Source: an uncultured Sulfitobacter sp. (GTDB taxonomy: Bacteria; Pseudomonadota; Alphaproteobacteria; Rhodobacterales; Rhodobacteraceae). Taken from it: a DNA stretch of 64,000 bases. Below the pieces are notes generated by a model, which was not told where the DNA came from, did not search any database, and was given only the letters and a program-made list of their open reading frames with translations. The number at the start of each line of letters is the position of its first letter. Position 1 is the stretch's first letter. The translations under genes were made by a program, and so were the position numbers. The DNA lies in NCBI GenBank assembly GCA_905182645.1, contig CAJJCJ010000006.1, forward strand, positions 124,001-188,000, read 5' to 3'. Shown here in pieces: positions 35,163-43,105 of the stretch.

Positions 35163-35579
35163 ACCAGATGGCAACCCGCCGCCCGTTGCAAAAATCCGTG
35201 CGGCTCGCAGCATGAGACACATAGGACCAATAGCAAACACAGCGTGAATTCCTCAAAAACGGCTTATGCAAAACCTATGTAAAACTTATGCAATAATTAC
35301 ACCACTTTTGCAGTGATCAGGGGTATTGCCTGACACCCCGCAACCACCTATACGCTGCTAATCCTAACCGCTTGCGGATTCGGGATGTTGGTTTATGGAA
35401 CCGCTGGATATTGCAGGCCTCTTCGTTGGGATATGATGCACCAGACAGGCCGGACGACCACAATAAATAAACGATGACGGTATCTTTGGCGGCTCTTACG
35501 AGGGCCGAAAACGGCGCAAAGCTCTGCAATCACGCTAACAAGTCTCGGGAAAACCCGTGCTATATCAAGGAGCTATCAG
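35163..35579. other. 417-base intergenic region between rlmF and rplS
   Basis: No intact gene is evident. The left part has direct repeats of an ACTTATGCA/ACCTATGTA-like element (around 35270-35292) and is AT-rich. On the plus strand a frame without a start codon ends with a stop near 35470 and reads protein-like ('NRLRIRDVGLWNRWILQASSLGYDAP'); it may be a gene remnant. The last 40 bases carry AAGGAGC before the rplS ATG, so the rplS promoter probably lies here. Confidence 0.4.
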
Positions 35580-35954
35580 ATGAATCTGATTGCACAGATC
35601 GATGCGGAGCAAGTTGCTACGCTGGGGAATAAACACCCCGACTTTAAAGCGGGTGATACCATCCGCGTTGGTTACAAAGTAACCGAAGGCACGCGCAGCC
35701 GTGTTCAGAACTACGAAGGTGTATGTATCGCTCGCAAGAACGGTAAAGGCATCGCTGGTTCATTCACAGTGCGCAAAATTTCGTTTGGCGAAGGCGTAGA
35801 GCGCGTATTTCCGCTGCACTCCACCAACATCGACGAAATCACAGTAATCCGACGCGGTCGCGTCCGTCGCGCCAAGCTGTATTACTTGCGTGAGCGCCGT
35901 GGAAAATCCGCGCGTATCGCTGAAGTCACCAACTACAAAGCGCCAAAGGCGTAA
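35580..35954 (+). CDS. rplS: 50S ribosomal protein L19
   Basis: A 124-residue L19 located at the 30S-50S interface. It has the family opening '[15 protein letters not shown]', then '[33 protein letters not shown]' and '[46 protein letters not shown]'. An AAGGAG ribosome-binding site stands 8 bases upstream. It is followed 11 bases later by rpmE. Confidence 0.97.
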   Translation: MNLIAQIDAEQVATLGNKHPDFKAGDTIRVGYKVTEGTRSRVQNYEGVCIARKNGKGIAGSFTVRKISFGEGVERVFPLHSTNIDEITVIRRGRVRRAKLYYLRERRGKSARIAEVTNYKAPKA

Positions 35955-35965
35955 GGGGTCCTGTC

Positions 35966-36187
35966 ATGAAAAAAGGTATTCACCCAGATTATCACGAAAT
36001 CGATGTCAAAATGACCGATGGAACGATTTTGAAAATGAAATCCACTTGGGGCAAAGAAGGCGACGTTATGTCGTTGGACGTTGACCCGACTGTGCACCCT
36101 GCATGGACTGGTGGCGGCACGCGTCTTATGGATGCTGGTGGTCGTGTTTCCAAGTTTAAGAACAAGTACGCTGGTCTTGGCTTCTAA
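35966..36187 (+). CDS. rpmE: 50S ribosomal protein L31
   Basis: A 73-residue L31 with '[20 protein letters not shown]' and '[11 protein letters not shown]'. It lacks the CxxC zinc motif, so it is the zinc-independent (C-minus) type. Start at ATG 35966 behind a weak AAGG-like site. It ends the ribosomal gene run and is followed by a clear terminator. Confidence 0.95.
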   Translation: MKKGIHPDYHEIDVKMTDGTILKMKSTWGKEGDVMSLDVDPTVHPAWTGGGTRLMDAGGRVSKFKNKYAGLGF

Positions 36188-36210
36188 GCCAACCCACTGT
36201 TATTTCAACG

Positions 36211-36238
36211 AAACGCCGTCCTTTTGGGGCGGCGTTTT
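36211..36238 (+). terminator. Rho-independent terminator after rpmE
   Basis: AACGCCG (36212-36218) pairs with CGGCGTT (36230-36236), extended inwards by CC/GG around a TTTT loop, and ends in a T-run. It lies between rpmE and the convergent haemoglobin gene and could act on both. Confidence 0.8.
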
Positions 36239-36242
36239 GCGT

Positions 36243-36650
36243 TTAAAGGCGTGGAATGTTGGCGCATCCACCGGATGGAGCGTAAGCATCAAGCCCGAAC
36301 CGAAGCCACTGCCCAATCCTGTGGGCCAACGCCGACCAAGCTTGTGCTGGCACCTTGGGCAAGACCTCAGTCAGGACAGTATCAAATTCAGCCAGCCAAT
36401 CGTCGAAGTTTTCTGACCGCACATTGCCCGCGTTCATATGCGCCTGCATTGGGTTTCCGCTGTAGGTGCATTCTAAAAGGATTGCGTTCCGCCAGAATGA
36501 CATGATCTTCTGCTCGTGTGCGGGCCAATCCGTCACATGAACGTCGAAAACAGGGCCAAGTTTTGGATGATTGCGCACTCGCTGGTAGAAAATGGAAACA
36601 ACTTGCGCGATCTGCGGCGCCGTTACTAAAAATCGCGGCGGCAAGGTCAT
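36243..36650 (-). CDS. Group III truncated haemoglobin
   Basis: A 135-residue globin. The N-terminal 'VTAPQIAQVVSIFYQRVRNHPKLGPVFD' with the B10-type tyrosine, 'WPAHEQKIMSFWRNAILLECTYSGNPMQAHMNA' with the proximal histidine in 'MQAHMN', and 'WSALAHRIGQWLRFGLDAY' match group III truncated haemoglobins. These bind O2 or NO and are usually linked to nitrosative stress. ATG 36650 overlaps the stop of the upstream 51-residue gene (ATGA). A divergent NsrR-like regulator next door supports an NO-related role. Confidence 0.88.
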   Translation of the reverse strand: MTLPPRFLVTAPQIAQVVSIFYQRVRNHPKLGPVFDVHVTDWPAHEQKIMSFWRNAILLECTYSGNPMQAHMNAGNVRSENFDDWLAEFDTVLTEVLPKVPAQAWSALAHRIGQWLRFGLDAYAPSGGCANIPRL

Positions 36651-36802
36651 GCCAAGATGGCCCACAGCGCCACCAACGTCACAAACAAGTAGAACAATGT
36701 GTTAAACATCCAGCGGATCAACCCAGAATCGCTGTCGGGATCAACGCCCATCCACTGGCACATCGTAGTACCTGGCCATAAAAAAATCTCGGTAAAGGAC
36801 AT
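36647..36802 (-). CDS. 51-residue single-pass membrane protein upstream of the truncated haemoglobin
   Basis: A short gene reading 'MSFTEIFLWPGTTMCQWMG', then a polar 'VDPDSDSGLIRWM' and a single membrane helix 'FNTLFYLFVTLVALWAILA'. It has a strong ribosome-binding site (AGGAG, 6 bases before the ATG) and its stop overlaps the haemoglobin start (ATGA), so it is very likely translated. I know no named family. It may anchor or partner the globin, but that is inference. Confidence 0.75.
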   Translation of the reverse strand: MSFTEIFLWPGTTMCQWMGVDPDSDSGLIRWMFNTLFYLFVTLVALWAILA

Positions 36803-36810
36803 GGATTTCT

Positions 36811-36863
36811 CCTAATATTAGGTATTTTGATTACCGATTAACTACTGCTTTTAAATACGTATT
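36811..36863. promoter_or_regulatory. Palindromes in the NsrR-like / haemoglobin divergent promoter
   Basis: CCTAATATTAGG (36811-36822) is a perfect 12-bp palindrome overlapping the ribosome-binding region of the 51-residue gene. AATACGTATT (36854-36863) is a perfect 10-bp palindrome just before the regulator start. Both are candidate binding sites for the NsrR-like regulator; neither matches the E. coli NsrR consensus closely. Confidence 0.4.
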
Positions 36864-36882
36864 ACAAATGCTAATTTTAGAC

Positions 36883-37317
36883 ATGCAGCTTGATAAATTC
36901 ACCGATTTTGGTCTTCGTATTCTGATGACCCTCGCAGCACACGCACCTGCCCGCCTGTCGACATCAGCAATCGCCGAGATATTCCATCTATCCGAACATC
37001 ACCTAGCCAAAGTCGCGTCCGAGCTTGCACGCGGTGGCTTTGTTATCTCTGAACGCGGTCGCAATGGCGGCCTCGTTTTGGCGCGCCCAGCACCTGACAT
37101 CAATGTCGGATCTGTGGTTCGTTATTTGCAGAAAGACAAACCAGTTGTGTCATGTTTTGGGACTGACACATCGTGCCTCATCTTACCCGCATGCGGCTTG
37201 CGCGCACCGCTGGCCGCCGCACGCGAAGCGTTCTTTGCAACGCTTGATGGTTGCACACTGGCCGACATCACGGGCCCCAAGACACGGCTTATGGCATTGA
37301 TGGACACCGGCGCATGA
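36883..37317 (+). CDS. Rrf2-family transcriptional regulator, NsrR-like
   Basis: A 144-residue Rrf2 protein. The winged helix opens with 'MQLDKFTDFGLRILMTLAAH' and 'STSAIAEIFHLSEHHLAKVASELARGGFV'. Three cysteines spaced C-x6-C-x5-C ('CFGTDTSCLILPAC') match the iron-sulfur ligands of NsrR, a NO-sensing repressor. ATG 36883 is chosen because family members begin 'MQL..FTDYGLR'; an in-frame ATG at 36868 adds five residues. Divergent from the haemoglobin pair, which is its probable target. Stop overlaps the next start (ATGA). Confidence 0.88.
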   Translation: MQLDKFTDFGLRILMTLAAHAPARLSTSAIAEIFHLSEHHLAKVASELARGGFVISERGRNGGLVLARPAPDINVGSVVRYLQKDKPVVSCFGTDTSCLILPACGLRAPLAAAREAFFATLDGCTLADITGPKTRLMALMDTGA

Positions 37318-37583
37318 CCCATCCGCTTGACGCGTTTATCGATCAGATTGTTCAAGCTGCCGAAAAGCGCGGCGATTTTGATGATCTCGCCGGGGCGGGA
37401 AAGCCGCAGGTCCATCCAGAGAACCCAGCAGATGCTGTGCTAAACCGTCTCACGAAAGAAGCCGATGCAAAGTCCCCAGTCCGCGTCATCCGCCGCCAAA
37501 TATTTGACGGGCGGGCCTTACTAAAGGGTCTGACCGAGCCAGATGCTCGCAAGAATAAAATTCGGTATTTGAACGACCTTTAA
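37314..37583 (+). CDS. DUF1992 (DnaJ-C28-like conserved domain) protein
   Basis: An 89-residue protein of the DUF1992 family, related to the conserved domain of DNAJC28. The typical opening 'PLDAFIDQIVQAAEKRGDFDDLAGAGKPQ' is complete. Function unknown. The start overlaps the NsrR-like gene stop by four bases, so it is co-transcribed with the regulator. A bidirectional terminator lies downstream. Confidence 0.83.
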   Translation: MTHPLDAFIDQIVQAAEKRGDFDDLAGAGKPQVHPENPADAVLNRLTKEADAKSPVRVIRRQIFDGRALLKGLTEPDARKNKIRYLNDL

Positions 37584-37640
37584 ACCTGTCTGACAATCGA
37601 GATGGAAGCTTTTCGCAAATACGGGTAACCGCCCACGAAA

Positions 37641-37671
37641 AAGGCGCAGGGTCATCTGACCACCGCGCCTT
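37641..37671. terminator. Bidirectional terminator between the DUF1992 gene and the RNA helicase gene
   Basis: AAGGCGC (37641-37647) pairs with GCGCCTT (37665-37671), with an inner GGTCA/TGACC stem. It is flanked by A-rich and T-containing sequence and sits between two convergent genes. Confidence 0.7.
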
Positions 37672-37677
37672 CGTTCA

Positions 37678-38964
37678 TTATGCTGCGTTGCGACGCCCGC
37701 GCCCTGTTGGGGGTTTGCGCGGCTTGCCAGCGGGCTTACCAGCCCCACCGCCACCACCAGGTTTGCCACCGCGACCGCGACCACCTCCGCCACCGCCCCC
37801 GCCGCCGTTAGGTCGCTTTTTCTGACCAGGCTTCATTTCCCATTCACGACCCGATGCAACTGGGATCGTTTCCTTCATCGCTTTTTCGATGTCTTTGAGG
37901 TCAACAATCTCGTCTGGTGCGCAAAACGCAATCGCTGATCCTTCGGCACCTGCGCGTGCGGTCCGACCAATCCGGTGAACATAGTTTTCAGCGACGTTTG
38001 GCAGATCAAAGTTATAGACGTGCCGCACACCCGGGATGTCGATACCACGCGCAGCCACATCAGTCGCAACCAGCACGCGGATTTTACCGGATTTGAATGC
38101 GGTAATCGCCCGCTCGCGTTGTCCTTGGGATTTGTTCCCGTGGATAGACGCTGCGGCGAAGCCTTTAGATTCAAGGAACTTATACAGTTTTTCACAGCCA
38201 TGTTTGGTCCGGCCAAACACCAGTGCCAACTCGTCACGATGCGCATCAAGCAATTCGACCAGCAATTCGGATTTCGCGGCCTGCGCTACATAGTGCAACG
38301 ACTGGCTAATCTTTTTCACGGCCATGCCCGGTGGGTTCACTTGTACACGCATCGGGTCTTTTAGGAACGCAGACGCCAGTTCTGACATCAGTTTCGGCAT
38401 TGTCGCCGAGAACATCATCGTTTGACGCGGTGTCGCCAGCAGTGGCGCAATTTTACGCAATGCGTGGATAAAGCCCATGTCTAGCATTTGGTCGGCCTCG
38501 TCGAGAACCAGATAGATGGTCTCGTCCAAGCGGACGGCGCGGCGATCAATCAGGTCGATCAAACGGCCCGGTGTCGCGACCAAAAGGTCAACACCACGTT
38601 CCAGACGCTTAATCTGTGCGCCGATACCAGCTCCGCCTACGACCAAAGCGACCTTTAGGTGGCTCCCTTGGGTGTAGTTGGTCAGGTTGTCGGCAATCTG
38701 CTTGGCCAGCTCGCGCGTTGGCGCAAGGATCAGGCCGCGTGCTGTTTTGGCGGACGGGTTAACACCAGCTTTCATCAGCGCGTCGATCATCGGCAGGCCA
38801 AAGGCGGCGGTTTTGCCGGTCCCTGTCTGCGCAAGGCCCATCACGTCGCGGCCATTCATGGCGTGCGGTATTGCTTGGGATTGAATTGGGGTTGGTTCAG
38901 TAATGCCCTGCTCTTTGAGCTTGGCTACAAGACGGGGCGCGAGGCCCAGCATATCAAAATCCAT
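37678..38964 (-). CDS. DEAD-box RNA helicase, RhlE-like
   Basis: A 428-residue ATP-dependent RNA helicase. The Q-motif region 'GITEPTPIQSQAIPHAM' precedes motif I 'AQTGTGKTAAFGLP', motif II 'YLVLDEADQML' (DEAD), motif III 'SATMP', 'VATDVAARGIDIPGV' and motif VI 'HRIGRTARAG'. The C-terminal tail is glycine/arginine/lysine-rich ('GGGGGGGGRGRGGKPGGGGG'), likely an RNA-binding extension. Likely helps ribosome assembly or cold-time RNA folding. Start at ATG 38964 by family comparison. Confidence 0.93.
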   Translation of the reverse strand: MDFDMLGLAPRLVAKLKEQGITEPTPIQSQAIPHAMNGRDVMGLAQTGTGKTAAFGLPMIDALMKAGVNPSAKTARGLILAPTRELAKQIADNLTNYTQGSHLKVALVVGGAGIGAQIKRLERGVDLLVATPGRLIDLIDRRAVRLDETIYLVLDEADQMLDMGFIHALRKIAPLLATPRQTMMFSATMPKLMSELASAFLKDPMRVQVNPPGMAVKKISQSLHYVAQAAKSELLVELLDAHRDELALVFGRTKHGCEKLYKFLESKGFAAASIHGNKSQGQRERAITAFKSGKIRVLVATDVAARGIDIPGVRHVYNFDLPNVAENYVHRIGRTARAGAEGSAIAFCAPDEIVDLKDIEKAMKETIPVASGREWEMKPGQKKRPNGGGGGGGGGRGRGGKPGGGGGAGKPAGKPRKPPTGRGRRNAA

Positions 38965-39340
38965 TAGTATCTTTCTGGCGGGCATCGGCCCGCGCATAAG
39001 GGTCGACTTGCCGCCAAATGCGGACAAGCCTGTGCAGGTTGCGCCCATATACTGACGGCCAGAGCCACATGCCCCGACGCCGATCAGGCGCTGGACCCCC
39101 TGCGTGATGTGGGAACCGGAAAATCAATCGATGCCTTGCACGGACTTTACGTCTTGCTCTGCACACGCGGCAGGATGCATCGGTTGAGGTGCAAATGGTG
39201 GATTGCCAGTTAAAAGTCAACCCTTGTGACATATTGCTTGGCGTTCGGTTTGATTGAGTTGTGAACGCCGTTCATTTTTCTATTGGCCCAACACGTTTGC
39301 GTGTCATAAAGATGAACGGCGCTCACAAAAGAGAAGTTAA
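38965..39340. other. 376-base intergenic region between the helicase and the DUF2145 pair
   Basis: No convincing gene. Near the helicase end a hairpin GCGGGC-ATC-GGCCCGC (about 38979-38994) could shape the helicase leader, long 5' UTRs being common for these genes. The right end carries paired palindromes around a likely promoter (annotated separately). The middle, 39000-39240, shows nothing I can name. Confidence 0.5.
39261..39326. promoter_or_regulatory. Two palindromic sites flanking the promoter of the exported-protein/DUF2145 pair
   Basis: GTGAACGCCGTTCAT at 39261-39275 and ATGAACGGCGCTCAC at 39312-39326 are inverted copies of each other (14 of 15 bases) and each is itself a dyad (TGAACG-n-CGTTCA). 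They are 51 bases apart, the second ending 14 bases before the ATG. Two sites on either side of a promoter suggest repression by a looping or tetrameric regulator. Confidence 0.6.
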
Positions 39341-39655
39341 ATGTCAAAATCATTAATCGTCCTAGCTCTGCTCGTGTCAGTGTCCGCCGCGGCTCACACA
39401 GATGCAGCAAGTACAAACGCCGTACAATCCGCAGGTCATAGCGTGGCCGCCGCCAACTTTGGTTCCGTTGCACTCGCAGAGCCAGCAGCCTCAGTTGTAG
39501 CCTTACCATTGCTGGTATCAGGTGCCGCGATGGTCGTGTCCGGCGCCGCAATTACCGAAGTTGGTAGCGGTTCGCTTCAGGCAGGCACTGAGATTTTGCA
39601 GCCTCAAGTCGCGTCCACAACCATCACCGCAAATGGCCCACCTGCCCTCAACTAA
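39341..39655 (+). CDS. Small exported protein of unknown function
   Basis: A 104-residue protein with a signal peptide 'MSKSLIVLALLVSVSAAAHTDA'. The mature part is alanine/valine/serine-rich with a hydrophobic centre ('SVVALPLLVSGAAMVVSGAAI') and no cysteine. I recognise no family. The ATG follows GAGAAG. It lies 18 bases upstream of the DUF2145 gene behind the paired palindromes, so the two genes form a regulated unit, probably acting in the envelope. Confidence 0.75.
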   Translation: MSKSLIVLALLVSVSAAAHTDAASTNAVQSAGHSVAAANFGSVALAEPAASVVALPLLVSGAAMVVSGAAITEVGSGSLQAGTEILQPQVASTTITANGPPALN

Positions 39656-39673
39656 GTCTCATCAGGAAATCAT

Positions 39674-40474
39674 ATGATCCTTTTCATAAAATTTTGCGCC
39701 ACCATGCTTATTGTTCTGTTGCCGACCGTCACCACAGCCGGAAGCAGTACGCCTGGTCAATCGATCCTCCCCCAAGCCGAGGTCGCGACATTTGCCAACC
39801 GCGTCCAACAAGACCTTGCGTCGCGTGGTGCAAGTGTCGCAATTGTCGCCCGCATGGGCCGTCATCCAGCCCAAATGCCCAATGGAATTCTGTATACCCA
39901 CCTTGGCCTTTGGGTTTACTCACAGATTACTTTGCCCGACGGCAGCAAAGGCCAAGGCTGCCGCGTTTATAACCTGTACCAGCGCAGCAATGACCGGACC
40001 CGCAGTGATCTGATCCAAGATAGCCCAGCGGAATTTTTTGCGGGTGCCCAGCGCCTTGACGCGGGGGTCATTATTCCCGATCCAAAACTACAACGCAAAT
40101 TGCTGACGGTCATTGCAAGCCCGACCTATGCCGCTCTTCATAATCCACGTTATTCCGTTTTGGCCAATCCGCGCACCACCCAATACCAGAATTGTACCGA
40201 ACACACGTTGGATGCGTTAGTTGCCAGTATTTACGGCACCAGTGACATCGGGCAAATCAAAGCAAATATTGACGCCTATTTCGTTCCGCAGGTTGTTCAA
40301 GTCAGTGGGGTAAAACGCGCATTCGCCGCAATCGCATCCCCCGCGCTGAACACAGATGACCATGGACAGATCGTGGAGACAGCAACATTTGGTTCTGTCA
40401 GTCGATTTCTACAGTCTTATGGAATGGCCGAAGACGTCTACCGGATAACGCCGAGCAATGTGTCTCGTTCCTGA
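39674..40474 (+). CDS. Exported DUF2145-family protein
   Basis: A 266-residue protein with a signal peptide ending near 'VTTAGSS'. The mature sequence fits DUF2145: 'FANRVQQDLASRGASVAIVARMGR', 'YTHLGLWVYSQITLPDG', 'VYNLYQ', 'YSVLANPRTTQYQNCTEHTLDALVASIYGT'. The conserved 'YTH' histidine and 'QNCTEHTLD' Cys-His give the look of a papain-like Cys/His hydrolase, but this is inference. It is coded 18 bases after the small exported protein and probably works with it. Confidence 0.8.
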   Translation: MILFIKFCATMLIVLLPTVTTAGSSTPGQSILPQAEVATFANRVQQDLASRGASVAIVARMGRHPAQMPNGILYTHLGLWVYSQITLPDGSKGQGCRVYNLYQRSNDRTRSDLIQDSPAEFFAGAQRLDAGVIIPDPKLQRKLLTVIASPTYAALHNPRYSVLANPRTTQYQNCTEHTLDALVASIYGTSDIGQIKANIDAYFVPQVVQVSGVKRAFAAIASPALNTDDHGQIVETATFGSVSRFLQSYGMAEDVYRITPSNVSRS

Positions 40475-40572
40475 CAACCCCCGCAAAAATGCATTCAGCT
40501 GTTCAGCATTGCTTCCCCTTGGCCGCCCCTCCACATATAGATGCCCGTAAGAGTGACAAAAGGGGCGGACCA

Positions 40573-41382
40573 ATGGCGCATATTATCGTCGTAGGCAATG
40601 AAAAAGGCGGCGCGGGCAAATCGACTGTGTCGATGCATGTGGCGACCGCATTGTCGCGCATGGGTCATAAGGTTGGTTGTCTTGATCTGGACCTGCGCCA
40701 GAAAACAATGGGCCGCTATATTACCAATCGGCAAAAATATATGGCCGAAAATGGGCTCGACCTGCCGACACCTAGCTATCACGATCTACCAGAGGTCGAT
40801 CATGCAACTCTTGGTCCTGATGAAAACGTCTATGACCACCGCCTTTCGATGGCTGTCGCTGGACTGGAACCTGAAAGCGATTTCATTCTGATTGACTGCC
40901 CAGGATCGCACACGCGCCTAAGCCAAGTCGCCCATAGCCTTGCTGATACGCTGATCACGCCGCTGAACGATAGCTTTGTCGATTTCGATCTGCTGGCCCA
41001 TGTGGACACCGATGGCGAAGATATCACCGGCCCGTCCGTCTATTCCGAAATGGTTTGGAACGCGCGCCAATTGCGTGCTCAAGCGGGCCTATCCCCGATT
41101 GACTGGATCGTTGTGCGCAACCGGATGGGTGCCCAAGCAATGGTTAACAAAGAAAAGATGGAACGGGTCATCAATAAATTAGCCAAGCGTATTGGTTTCC
41201 GCACAGCCCCTGGCTTTAACGAACGGGTCATTTTCCGAGAACTGTTTCCACGCGGGCTCACCTTGCTTGATCTACGTGATCTAGGCGTCAAAGGCCTGAA
41301 CATTTCCAATGTTGCGGCTCGACAGGAATTGCGCGAATTGATCCGTGCGTTGAACCTTCCGAACGTGACGCCCAACTTTTAA
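40573..41382 (+). CDS. mipZ: Cell-division positioning ATPase MipZ
   Basis: A 269-residue ParA/MinD-superfamily ATPase. The deviant Walker A 'GNEKGGAGKSTVSMHVATAL', 'VGCLDLDLRQKTMGRYITNR' and 'FILIDCPGSHTRLSQVAHSLADTLITPLNDSFVDFDLL' are diagnostic of MipZ, which binds ParB at the chromosome origin and inhibits FtsZ away from midcell. MipZ is characteristic of alphaproteobacteria. ATG 40573 is preceded by a GGGGCGGA purine-rich site; an in-frame start at 40489 is unlikely. Length is normal. Confidence 0.95.
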   Translation: MAHIIVVGNEKGGAGKSTVSMHVATALSRMGHKVGCLDLDLRQKTMGRYITNRQKYMAENGLDLPTPSYHDLPEVDHATLGPDENVYDHRLSMAVAGLEPESDFILIDCPGSHTRLSQVAHSLADTLITPLNDSFVDFDLLAHVDTDGEDITGPSVYSEMVWNARQLRAQAGLSPIDWIVVRNRMGAQAMVNKEKMERVINKLAKRIGFRTAPGFNERVIFRELFPRGLTLLDLRDLGVKGLNISNVAARQELRELIRALNLPNVTPNF

Positions 41383-41455
41383 CGTTCGAATTTACCTGAT
41401 CGTGATTCCTTTGAGTTGAAAGTTACTTTGACTGCGCAGCCTCGATCCCTAAGGT

Positions 41456-43105
41456 GTGTGTAACTTGGATTTACAGTTAGGATTCACCTTGCTGAAATTA
41501 CTTACGACCCAACGCTATAGCGTTTTTACCGCCGTTATCGTCTTGACCGTCATATGCCTGATTGGCAGTTTTTGGATCAGTTGGCTGATTATACCGTTCC
41601 TGATTTTAGCAGGGTTGTCCGCCCTTGGCATCCACGACGTGCGCCAAAACCACCATGCAGTGACCAAAAACTATCCACTAATTGGACACATTCGGTTCCT
41701 ATTTGAAAAAATTCGACCAGAGATTCGTCAGTACCTAATTGAAGGTGACAAAGACGAGCAACCGTTTAACCGTGAATAAAGGTCATTAGTTTATCAACGC
41801 GCAAAATGCGCCGAAAACAAATGCCCCTTTGGGACCCAAGAACAGGGGTATGAGGCCGGCTACACTTGGGTAACTCATTCGGTTATTCCGGTGCATTTCG
41901 ATAACTTTGACTTTCGCGTTACCATTGGTGGGCCGGACTGAAAGCAGCCTTATGATGCGTCGCTTTACAACATTTCCGCCATGTCATTTGGCGCATTGTC
42001 TGCCAACGCGATCATCGCACTGAACCGTGACGCCAAGATCGGCAATTTTGCCCATGACACTGGTGAAGGTGGTGTCAGCCGCTATCACCGTGAAGGCGGC
42101 GGCGATCTGATTTATGAAGTCGGATCGGGCTATTTCGGTTGTCGCAATGAAGATGGCTCGTTCTCACCCGATAAATTTGCGGTACAAGCGGCCAGCGATC
42201 AGGTGAAGATGATTGAAGTTAAGCTTAGCCAAGGCGCAAAACCTGGCCACGGAGGCATGCTGCCGGCGGCGAAAATCACCGCAGAGATTGCAGAGGCACG
42301 TGGTGTGCCAATGGGCGAAGATTGCGTGTCGCCCCCCGCACATTCAATATTTTCAAACCCGATTGAATTCTGCGAATTCTTAGGTCAACTACGCACCCTA
42401 TCTGGCGGCAAGCCCGTTGGGTTTAAGTTATGTATTGGGCACCGTCGCTAATTTATGTGCATGGTCAAAGCCATGATCAAGACCGGCATCGTACCTGACT
42501 TTATCGTCGTGGACGGAACTGAGGGCGGCACAGGTGCTGCGCCATTGGAGTTTGCAAATCACGTCGGCATGCCGATGGTTGAAGGCCTATTAGTTGTGCA
42601 TAAAACGCTGCGCGGCGCGGGCCTGCATGATCAGATACGAATTGGCGCGGCTGGCAAATTGGTCAGTGCGTTTGACATCGCACGCGCCATGTCGCTGGGT
42701 GCGGATTGGTGCAACTCCGCGCGCGGTTACATGTTCTCGATCGGCTGCATTCAAGCGCAAGCCTGTCATACGAACCATTGTCCCGTCGGTGTAGCGACCC
42801 AAGACCCACAGCGCCAAAAGGCGTTGAACGTTGCCGACAAAAGCCAACGTGTTGCCAGATTTCACGCCAATACCCTCAAGGCACTTGGTGAAATGGCGGG
42901 GGCGGCAGGGCTTCATGACCCTCAGGGTTTCTTACCTTATCACTTCATGACCCGCAAAAGCGATGGCCAGATGACCGAAGGCCAAGAAGCGAACCCCTAT
43001 TTGCCAACCGGTTTCCTATTGGATACGAATGGCGGCGATTACGGCTACCGCAGCCGCTGGAACCGCGCGGACGCTCATAGTTTTGCAGCTGTTCCACTCG
43101 ATTAA
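41456..43105 (+). pseudogene. FMN-binding glutamate synthase-family protein, broken by three in-frame stops
   Basis: One frame of about 550 codons is collinear with the family but carries TAA at 41777, TGA at 41939 and TAA at 42449. The N-terminal part has membrane helices and 'VTKNYPLIGHIRFLFEKIRPEIRQYLIEGD'. Beyond the first stop the frame reads 'RSLVYQRAK' and 'KCPFGTQEQGYEAGYTWVTHS'; then 'MSFGALSANAI', 'SQGAKPGHGGMLP', 'DGTEGGTGAAP' and the iron-sulfur 'CIQAQACHTNHCPVGVATQDP'. The stops replace a probable Gln (CAA), Cys (TGC/TGT) and Glu (GAA). No frameshift is needed. The start may be GTG 41456 or TTG 41489. Its last bases overlap the convergent EamA gene. Confidence 0.85.

Noticed and set aside
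35317..35529. 70-codon minus-strand frame between rlmF and rplS
   Set aside because: No ribosome-binding site or known family. The opposite strand reads more protein-like in part but has no start, so the region was left as non-coding.
41939..41941. TGA at a conserved cysteine position as a possible selenocysteine codon in the glutamate synthase-family gene
   Set aside because: Two further in-frame stops in the same gene are TAA, which cannot encode selenocysteine, so a pseudogene is simpler. I also saw no clear SECIS-like hairpin just after the codon.
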